Assembly: GCA_016715985.1 (NCBI GenBank)
Contig: JADJXD010000001.1
Location: 930,001-994,000 of the forward strand
Source of the DNA: Saprospiraceae bacterium
GTDB lineage: Bacteria > Bacteroidota > Bacteroidia > Chitinophagales > Saprospiraceae
Reading direction: 5' to 3'
DNA length: 64,000 nucleotides
The position numbers and the translations under genes were made by a program. Under the pieces are notes generated by a model. It had not been told where the DNA came from. It saw only the letters and a program-made list of their open reading frames with translations, and made no database searches. Shown here piece after piece: positions 58,795-64,000 of the stretch. Position 1 is the stretch's first letter, and each line of letters starts with the position of its first letter.

Positions 58795-59227
58795 GAGATT
58801 ACAAAATTTATAGATTCTTTGCGTTCTGTCCTTCCTTTCGTAGTGCTAACGTACCACTCCAGTACTATGACGTCTGCTGACTTCTGTACATTCAGCCACA
58901 TATCACTATGTAGGTTGATACTTCAAAAAAAAAATTATCCGTATCGTATATACAGATCTCCCCAGGTAAGAATAATAACCTTCATCTCATATACCTGCTG
59001 AATTTACTCCTTAGAACTCGGGTAGTATAGGACTTTGTTTTGTTTAGCAAACTCGTCCGTTCTAAGTAAGCCTTATATTCAGTTTCTGTCCGTCAGGCCG
59101 AGATTTTGCCGCCAGCTTCTTTCAGATTCGCAGTCACCCACGACACCCTTGCTCTTGGCTAGTGGTTCCTACTACCAAGCCCACAGAGGACTTTCACCTC
59201 CAAGTTATTACCCATGCTGGGCACACT

Positions 59228-59262
59228 AAAAAAAAACAGCAATCAAAATTTATTGATTGCTG
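59228..59262 (-). terminator. Terminator of clpS, adjacent to the intron insertion point
   Basis: Perfect ten-base stem CAGCAATCAA / TTGATTGCTG around a six-base loop, then nine T on the minus strand. The intron begins two bases after the T run (A at 59227, then GTGTG). Confidence 0.9.
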
Positions 59263-59290
59263 CCGTTTGCTTTTATAAATAATTTAATTT

Positions 59291-59587
59291 TTAATCTTCT
59301 ACCAATGTTTCAATAACTGCTGACAGTCCTCTTTCTACCAAAGCATCTTTCATGGGTTTCAGCACTGAAAGACTTCCTGTTTTCACTACTGCCTTCCCTT
59401 TGAAATGAACAAGAAGAGATAACTGCTCTGATTGCTCATGGGTATGGTTACAGACTTCCATCAAACATTGAATAACCCAATCAAATGTATTGTAATCGTC
59501 ATTGTAAACGAGAAGCTGGGATTTTTCGCCGACATCAGATAATTCTTCAATCAATACATCTTCAAGTTCGTCAAATTGATTCATCAT
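59291..59587 (-). CDS. clpS: ATP-dependent Clp protease adaptor ClpS
   Basis: 98 residues. ClpS folds around LLVYNDDYNTFDWVIQCL (the Asn-Asp-Asp that hold the N-degron amine), CNHTHEQSEQLSLLVHFKG with the conserved His, and LKPMKDALVERGLSAVIE. It delivers proteins with Leu, Phe, Tyr or Trp N-termini to ClpAP-like proteases. It begins 42 bases after the peroxiredoxin stop, so both are probably co-transcribed, and ends in its own terminator before aat, its pathway partner. Confidence 0.9.
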   Translation of the reverse strand: MMNQFDELEDVLIEELSDVGEKSQLLVYNDDYNTFDWVIQCLMEVCNHTHEQSEQLSLLVHFKGKAVVKTGSLSVLKPMKDALVERGLSAVIETLVED

Positions 59588-59629
59588 ATATTTAGTTATG
59601 GATTAAAATTGATACAATGCTGCTTACAA

Positions 59630-60100
59630 CTAATTTAGTTGAGACAAAGTTTCATTAATTGCTGCAAAATTAGGAAGTTCTCCTGCATTTTCCAAAACTT
59701 CTGCATATCTAATTATACCATTTTTATCCACAACAAATGCTGAACGTTTTGCAAGGCCAAACATTTTGTGCTCCATATCATCATATAATGCCCCAAATTT
59801 GGTTGCAACTTCCTTGTTTGAATCAGATAATAGCGTAAAATTAAAGTTCTGTTCTTCCTTAAATTTATCTAAAGTATCGGTTGTATCAACAGAAACAGCC
59901 ACAACTTCTGCATTGAGATCATTATATGTGGACATATTATCCCTAACACCGCACAGTTCTGCGGTACATACTCCGGTAAAGGCCTTTGGAAAAAAAAGTA
60001 TTACCAGATTTTTTCCGGAAAAATTACTGAGACTTAATTCAGTATTGTCGGTTGATTTTAAACTAAAGTCAGGAGATGCTTCCCCGATTTTTAATGCCAT
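59630..60100 (-). CDS. Peroxiredoxin (AhpE/BCP-like, AhpC/TSA family)
   Basis: 156 residues, cytoplasmic. Peroxidatic Cys45 in FFPKAFTGVCTAELC with a second Cys50 five residues on, the AhpE-like or atypical two-Cys arrangement. GEASPDFSLKSTDNTELSLS, VVAVSVDTTDTLDKFKEE and FVVDKNGIIRYAEVLENAGE complete the thioredoxin fold. It reduces peroxides using thioredoxin-type donors. First gene of a likely prx-clpS unit. Confidence 0.9.
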   Translation of the reverse strand: MALKIGEASPDFSLKSTDNTELSLSNFSGKNLVILFFPKAFTGVCTAELCGVRDNMSTYNDLNAEVVAVSVDTTDTLDKFKEEQNFNFTLLSDSNKEVATKFGALYDDMEHKMFGLAKRSAFVVDKNGIIRYAEVLENAGELPNFAAINETLSQLN

Positions 60101-60217
60101 AAAATTTATATTTTTAATGTTTGAAAATAGTTTTATATGTTGGAGTGATAATATTTATCATTCTAATCCATATATTCGGTAATTAAATCTTTTATTTGCA
60201 AAAATGTTCAAATTATA

Positions 60218-61111
60218 ATGTCATTTAATTCAGAATCAAAAGCTTACATCCAGATCCATATAGCTGTTTTACTCTTTGGACTTACAGCAATATTAGGACA
60301 TTTATTGAGTATTTCTGCTGTTTCATTAGTCTGGTGGAGGGTTTTAATTACCTGTATCAGCCTGTTGTACTTTATTAAATGGGGAAAAAGTTTGGTCCAT
60401 CTTCCAAAAAATCATATCCGGCAGTATATGGGTATCGGAGTCATTGTCGGATTGCATTGGATTTGCTTTTATGGCGCTATAAAACTATCAAATGCTTCTA
60501 TTGCTCTGGTTTGTATGGCTACAACTTCGTTTTTTACTTCAATTATTGAACCCTTGATTCTCAAACAGAAGTTTAAAGGTATTGAACTACTGTTAGGGAT
60601 TTTCATTATACCCGGAATGATCCTGATTGTAAACAGTACAGAGCTTGCATTTATGAACGGGATCTGGGTCGGCCTGGCTGCGGCATTTTTGGCAGCACTC
60701 TTTGCCGTACTGAATAAAAAATATATTGGAAATGCGGATCCCTACAGTATAACATTTATAGAATTGGGTAGTGCCTGGATTTTTATCAGCCTGATACTGG
60801 CTGTCATATTTTTAAGTCCGATAGAGGATGTGAGCTTTATGCCTGTTGGGCTCAACGATTGGATTTACTTACTGATCCTTTCACTTTTCTGTACCACACT
60901 GGCTTATATTTTGTCACTTAAAGCGCTAAAACACATTTCTGCATTTGCTTCCAATCTGGTTATAAATCTGGAACCAGTTTACGGAATAATTCTTGCAATT
61001 ATACTATTGAATGAACATAAAAGTTTAAACGGGACTTTTTATATCGGTTGTAGTATAATTGTTTTTACCGTTATGCTTTATCCCTTGCTGACCAAAAGAT
61101 TCAGAAAATAA
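60218..61111 (+). CDS. EamA/DMT-family transporter
   Basis: 297 residues with ten predicted membrane helices in two EamA halves; repeat signatures are VIVGLHWICFYGAIKLSNASIA and the C-terminal LKALKHISAFASNLVINLEP followed by PVYGIILAIILLNE. Such proteins export amino acids or other metabolites; substrate not predictable. It is followed after 11 bases by the O-methyltransferase gene, so the two form an operon. Confidence 0.85.
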   Translation: MSFNSESKAYIQIHIAVLLFGLTAILGHLLSISAVSLVWWRVLITCISLLYFIKWGKSLVHLPKNHIRQYMGIGVIVGLHWICFYGAIKLSNASIALVCMATTSFFTSIIEPLILKQKFKGIELLLGIFIIPGMILIVNSTELAFMNGIWVGLAAAFLAALFAVLNKKYIGNADPYSITFIELGSAWIFISLILAVIFLSPIEDVSFMPVGLNDWIYLLILSLFCTTLAYILSLKALKHISAFASNLVINLEPVYGIILAIILLNEHKSLNGTFYIGCSIIVFTVMLYPLLTKRFRK

Positions 61112-61122
61112 AAAACATACCA

Positions 61123-61758
61123 ATGCTGGTAAACACTGAAAAAATATATCAATACTGTGAAAACCATTCAGGTCCGTTGGATGACATATTAGAGCAACTC
61201 GAACGTGAAACAAATCTTAAAACGCTGGCTCCACGTATGCTTTCCGGTATTCTTCAGGGCAAAATCTTAAAGATGATCAGTCAAATGCAAAATCCGGATA
61301 TGATTCTTGAAATCGGGACTTTTACCGGCTACTCTGCTATTTGTCTTGCTGCAGGATTGAAAGAAAATGGCAAACTGATTACCATCGATAATACATCTGA
61401 ATACCGATATATTTCAGATTCTTATTTTGAAAAATCAGGATTTCAGCATAAAATATCACAGATAATCGGAAATGCACATGAAGTCATACCAACTTTGGAT
61501 TATCATTGGGATCTTGTTTTTATTGATGCTGACAAAGAAGCATACGGTTTATATTTTGATCTGGTCATTGAAAATCTGAAATCCGGCGGCATTATTCTGG
61601 CTGATAACATTTTATGGAGCGAGAAGGTAGTTGAAGAGTTGAAGGATAAAAAGACAAAAGCTATTGATGATTTTAATAAAAAAATATCAACAGACCGGCG
61701 GGTAGAAAATGTTATTCTACCAATCAGAGATGGAATAAATCTAATTCGAAAGAAATAA
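61123..61758 (+). CDS. SAM-dependent O-methyltransferase, caffeoyl-CoA type
   Basis: 211 residues of methyltransferase family 3. SAM site EIGTFTGYSAICLAAG (about 62-77), metal/substrate loop FIDADKEAYGLYFDLVIENL and GGIILADNILWSEKV are diagnostic; GINLIRKK closes the protein. The natural substrate in Bacteroidota is unknown; catechol-type compounds are typical. Begins 11 bases after the EamA gene. Confidence 0.88.
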   Translation: MLVNTEKIYQYCENHSGPLDDILEQLERETNLKTLAPRMLSGILQGKILKMISQMQNPDMILEIGTFTGYSAICLAAGLKENGKLITIDNTSEYRYISDSYFEKSGFQHKISQIIGNAHEVIPTLDYHWDLVFIDADKEAYGLYFDLVIENLKSGGIILADNILWSEKVVEELKDKKTKAIDDFNKKISTDRRVENVILPIRDGINLIRKK

Positions 61759-61864
61759 AATACACATTTTCAATGAATTACATCATAAATCAGAGAAATT
61801 ACTCCTTGGCACACATCCAAATCAAATTTATACTGTTATCAACTTGGTAAATAAAATAAGAAAT

Positions 61865-62983
61865 ATGAGATTCAAATTTTCTGTATTTAGCTTCATGTGC
61901 CTGACATATTTGTCTTGTGCACAAATTCCTGACCGAACAATAGAAACACCAAAGACGTTAGACTATTCCACTGAAGTAGTGATTTCAGATATTGATATCC
62001 CTTGGGGTATGGCATTTTTGCCGGATGGTGGTATGTTAGTTACGGAGATCTCAGGCAAATTGTTTCATGTTCAAAATGGTTCGAAAACAGAAGTGAAGGA
62101 AGTTCCGGAAGTTTATCATCGTGGGCAAGGCGGACTATTGGATATTATCCTGCATCCTGATTACAAAAATAATGGTTGGATTTACATAAGCTATTCTTCG
62201 CCGGAAGGGCAGGAAAAAGGGGGTAATACAGCTGTCATGAGAGCAAAACTACAAAATGGTAGTCTTACGGATAAGGAAATAATATATAAAGGCGCTCCTA
62301 ATACGACCAAGCCCCATCATTTTGGTTCCAGAATGGCCTTTGACAATGATGGATATTTATACTTCTCTATCGGAGACCGTGGCGATCATTCTGAAAATCC
62401 GCAGGACATATCCAAAGATGGTGGAAAAATTTACCGCATAAAAGAAGATGGTACTATTCCGAATGATAATCCATTTATTGAAACCCCGGGAGCAAAGTCC
62501 GCAATATATTCATACGGACACAGAAATCCGCAAGGTATGGTCAGACATTTTCAGACAGGTGAAATATGGACGCATGAACACGGGCCAAAAGGTGGTGATG
62601 AAATCAATATTATACGGAAAGGAAAAAATTACGGTTGGCCAAAAATATCGTATGGAATCAATTATGATGGCTCAGTTCTTACTCCTGACAAGGCTTTACC
62701 GGGACTAGAACAACCTTTATATTACTGGCTTCCTTCCATCGCTCCGAGCGGAATGGATTTTGTGAGTTCGGATTTATATCCTGACTGGAAAGGTAATCTA
62801 TTGGTAGGATCGTTGAAATTTCAATATCTCGAGAGATTGGTTCTGGAAAACAATAAAGTGATTAAAAGAGAAAAAATTCTGGAAAATATCGGCCGTGTCC
62901 GGGATGTCAGACAAGCGCCGGATGGATACATCTACGTCAGTGTGGAAGGAAAAGGAATTATAAAAATTATTCCAAAAGGATGA
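61865..62983 (+). CDS. PQQ-dependent aldose sugar dehydrogenase-like lipoprotein
   Basis: 372 residues from ATG at 61865; a TTG 21 bases upstream also opens the frame but adds a polar leader before the signal. Lipobox YLSC at residues 15-18, so anchored in the envelope. Beta-propeller of the soluble glucose dehydrogenase family: PWGMAFLPDGGMLVTE, GQGGLLDIILHPDYKNN, the RMAFDNDGYLYFSIGDRGDH blade, YGHRNPQGMVRH and HEHGPKGGDEINII hold the catalytic His and PQQ/calcium residues. It oxidises sugars to lactones in the periplasm; PQQ is assumed from family. Its stop overlaps the cytochrome c start, suggesting that electrons pass to that cytochrome. Confidence 0.88.
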   Translation: MRFKFSVFSFMCLTYLSCAQIPDRTIETPKTLDYSTEVVISDIDIPWGMAFLPDGGMLVTEISGKLFHVQNGSKTEVKEVPEVYHRGQGGLLDIILHPDYKNNGWIYISYSSPEGQEKGGNTAVMRAKLQNGSLTDKEIIYKGAPNTTKPHHFGSRMAFDNDGYLYFSIGDRGDHSENPQDISKDGGKIYRIKEDGTIPNDNPFIETPGAKSAIYSYGHRNPQGMVRHFQTGEIWTHEHGPKGGDEINIIRKGKNYGWPKISYGINYDGSVLTPDKALPGLEQPLYYWLPSIAPSGMDFVSSDLYPDWKGNLLVGSLKFQYLERLVLENNKVIKREKILENIGRVRDVRQAPDGYIYVSVEGKGIIKIIPKG

Positions 62984-63381
62984 AAAAAGTATTGTTGTTT
63001 CTGATTTATTCTATTTCGTTTAGTTTCTCTACATATGGGCAGAGTACATTATTAAATGAAAGCATCAAACGAGGCAAAGAAGTATATTCAGACTTCTGCA
63101 TTAATTGTCATCTTGGAAACGGCGAAGGGACTAAAGGCATTATACCGCCTCTCGCAAAATCAGATTATCTGCTCAAAAAACGGGAAGAAAGTATCCGGGC
63201 TGTAAAATACGGTCAAAAAGGAGAAATAACTGTCAATGGTGTAAAATACAACGGCATTATGACAAACCAAAAACTATCTGAAGAAGAAGTTGCGGATGTC
63301 ATGAATTATATCCTGAATACATGGGGCAATAAGGATAAAAATATGGTAACAGTAGAAGAAGTTAATTCTATTGTTCCATAA
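62980..63381 (+). CDS. Periplasmic cytochrome c, single haem
   Basis: 133 residues with signal peptide to about residue 21 (STYGQ). One haem-binding motif CINCH (Cys40, Cys43, His44) and a Met ligand candidate in NGIMTNQKLSEEEVADVMNYI, fitting class I cytochromes. ATG at 62980 overlaps the TGA of the sugar dehydrogenase, so the two are translationally coupled. It probably accepts electrons from that enzyme (inference from context). Confidence 0.88.
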   Translation: MKKVLLFLIYSISFSFSTYGQSTLLNESIKRGKEVYSDFCINCHLGNGEGTKGIIPPLAKSDYLLKKREESIRAVKYGQKGEITVNGVKYNGIMTNQKLSEEEVADVMNYILNTWGNKDKNMVTVEEVNSIVP

Positions 63382-63421
63382 AAACCACCAATTACATTGG
63401 TGGGCAAACTATCGGTGTGTT

Positions 63422-63709
63422 TTACTTTGATATTTTCGGTATCCTGATGCCTTTCGGACTGACGATGATGTAATTTGTTTTCTTTCCGCTGTCTTCGGCT
63501 GAAAGCATTTTTTTTGAAACTAAATCCTGTAAATCCCGTGGCGCTGTTTCCATTGAGCATTTAGCCAGTTTTGCATATACTGATGTTTGTAAAAATCCTA
63601 CTTCTTTAGCGTAATTGTCGTATAAATAGTTGACTACAAGTCTTTGTTCTTTAGATGTATGTACATATTTACCACCGCAAATTATGCGGTAAAAAGACGC
63701 TTTTTTCAC
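63422..63709 (-). CDS. Fic protein C-terminal winged-helix fragment
   Basis: 95 residues from a GTG start at 63709. The sequence (QRLVVNYLYDNYAKEVGF, YAKLAKCSMETAPRDLQDL, KKMLSAEDSGKKTNYI) matches the winged-helix tail that follows the Fic AMP-transferase domain in many Fic proteins. The HxFxDGNGR catalytic domain is not encoded upstream, so this is a remnant or a standalone DNA-binding protein. It overlaps the hairpin at 63681-63717. It converges with the cytochrome c gene. Confidence 0.6.
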   Translation of the reverse strand: MKKASFYRIICGGKYVHTSKEQRLVVNYLYDNYAKEVGFLQTSVYAKLAKCSMETAPRDLQDLVSKKMLSAEDSGKKTNYIIVSPKGIRIPKISK

Positions 63710-63717
63710 CGCATAAT
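63681..63717. repeat. Hairpin at the start of the Fic-like fragment
   Basis: ATTATGCGGT (63681-63690) inverts as ACCGCATAAT (63708-63717), with A5/T6 runs between. A third half-site ACCGCA at 63674-63679 pairs with TGCGGT, so three related half-sites are within 45 bases: a possible operator for autoregulation, or a mobile-element end. Confidence 0.5.
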
Positions 63718-63854
63718 TGTTTTTTGCTATTAATTTCTAAACAGAGCCGTTCATCGCATGTCCGCCGGACAAGTCTGAGTATTTTCCACGAATACAAAAA
63801 CGCAAGCGCAAGCCCAGCAATAAGCGAAAACTGCGGTTAGCAAGCATAATAAAT

Positions 63855-64000
63855 TTAGTCGTAATGATATCTGCATTTCACAATTTTGAATTTCATCATC
63901 TTGAAATCTATAAACCAGTCTATGTTCATCATCAATTCTTCTTGACCAAAAACCTGCATATTTATGTTTTAATGGCTCAGGTTTACCAATTCCCTCAAAA
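63855..64000 (-). pseudogene. YoeB/Txe-family toxin, 3' part, frameshifted and cut by the window edge
   Basis: On the minus strand, from the edge, the frame reads FEGIGKPEPLKHKYAGFWSR then RRIDDEHRLVYRFQDDEIQ, typical of YoeB-type mRNA interferases. It then leaves frame; removing one T at 63884-63887 gives IVKCRYHYD and a stop at 63855, the normal ending with catalytic His and Tyr. The Glu and Arg of EHRLVYR are intact. The antitoxin would lie upstream, beyond 64000. The indel may be real decay or a homopolymer error. Confidence 0.7.

Larger units (their letters stand above)
57311..59226 (-). mobile_element. Group II intron, probable class C, between clpS and aat
   Basis: The 5' end at 59226 reads GTGTGCCCAGCATGGGTAAT, a group II start. 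Downstream lie GGAGGTGAAAGTCC and the GGGTGACTGCGAATC region of domain I. A reverse transcriptase/maturase frame (57398-58794) fills domain IV. Domain V is at about 57355-57386 (arms ACCGCCGTA and TACGGTGGT, with CGC in the triad position). Domain VI at about 57314-57352 has a long stem with GGTAGATAA/TTATCTACC and an unpaired A near its base. The 3' end is CTCAAT, ending in AY as required. The 5' exon ends in a terminator hairpin and T run, the known preference of class C introns. Length 1916 bases. Confidence 0.85.

Noticed and set aside
58367..59229. Plus-strand frames antisense to the intron RT and domain I
   Set aside because: They oppose structured intron RNA and RT motifs; no homology or signal features.
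63770..63854. Sequence between the Fic-like and YoeB-like remnants as an integron attC site
   Set aside because: GTTAGC at 63836 resembles a core site, but the matching inverse core at the proper spacing was not found.

Overview
This window looks like a chromosomal segment of a free-living Bacteroidota, most likely a Saprospiraceae-like lineage (inference). The evidence is an AT-rich sequence, several very large secreted proteins with type IX secretion (T9SS) C-terminal sorting domains and HYR/PKD-like, dockerin-like and cohesin-like modules, candidate promoters of the Bacteroidota TAnnTTTG type, and a tRNA-tuf-secE-nusG-rplKAJL-rpoBC superoperon.

Layout. 1-8.2 kb: secreted or envelope genes (a metalloprotease cut by the window edge, a DUF2911 protein, an OmpA-like lipoprotein), glycogen synthase and a metallo-beta-lactamase-fold protein. 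8.3-15.1 kb: a BNR-repeat T9SS protein and a two-gene DUF3857/transglutaminase operon. 15.3-28.6 kb, minus strand: four tRNAs (Thr-TGT, Tyr, Gly, Thr-GGT), tuf, tRNA-Trp, secE, nusG, rplK, rplA, rplJ, rplL, rpoB (one-base frameshift) and rpoC with a strong terminator. 29-33.2 kb: photolyase-like protein, hpf, a Xer-type recombinase and a TlpA-like thioredoxin. 33.4-39.6 kb: two cell-surface T9SS proteins, one built of seven repeats of about 95 residues, then a REP-like palindrome, a KilA-N gene and a lipoprotein. 39.6-42.8 kb: a TspO-related membrane protein, a 235-bp MITE-like element, pdxJ and an oxidoreductase. 42.9-52.4 kb: two tandem giant HYR/dockerin/cohesin/T9SS paralogues, one with a one-base frameshift. 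53-56.5 kb: alkaline phosphatase, a second REP-like palindrome and a HerA-like ATPase. 56.6-60.1 kb: peroxiredoxin, clpS and aat, with a group II intron lodged between clpS and aat. 60.2-63.4 kb: EamA transporter, O-methyltransferase, PQQ-type sugar dehydrogenase and cytochrome c. 63.4-64 kb: remnants of a Fic protein and a YoeB-type toxin.

The most interesting locus is 56.6-59.6 kb. ClpS and Aat both act in the bacterial N-end rule pathway. A 1.9-kb group II intron with class C hallmarks sits directly after the clpS terminator. Its inferred ends split the aat start codon as A^TG, so exact splicing would restore ATG, while the unspliced message offers only TTG. The intron's own maturase reading frame is broken by several one-base indels. 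Single-base indels also interrupt rpoB, a giant HYR gene and the YoeB remnant, so residual assembly error must be considered for all of them.
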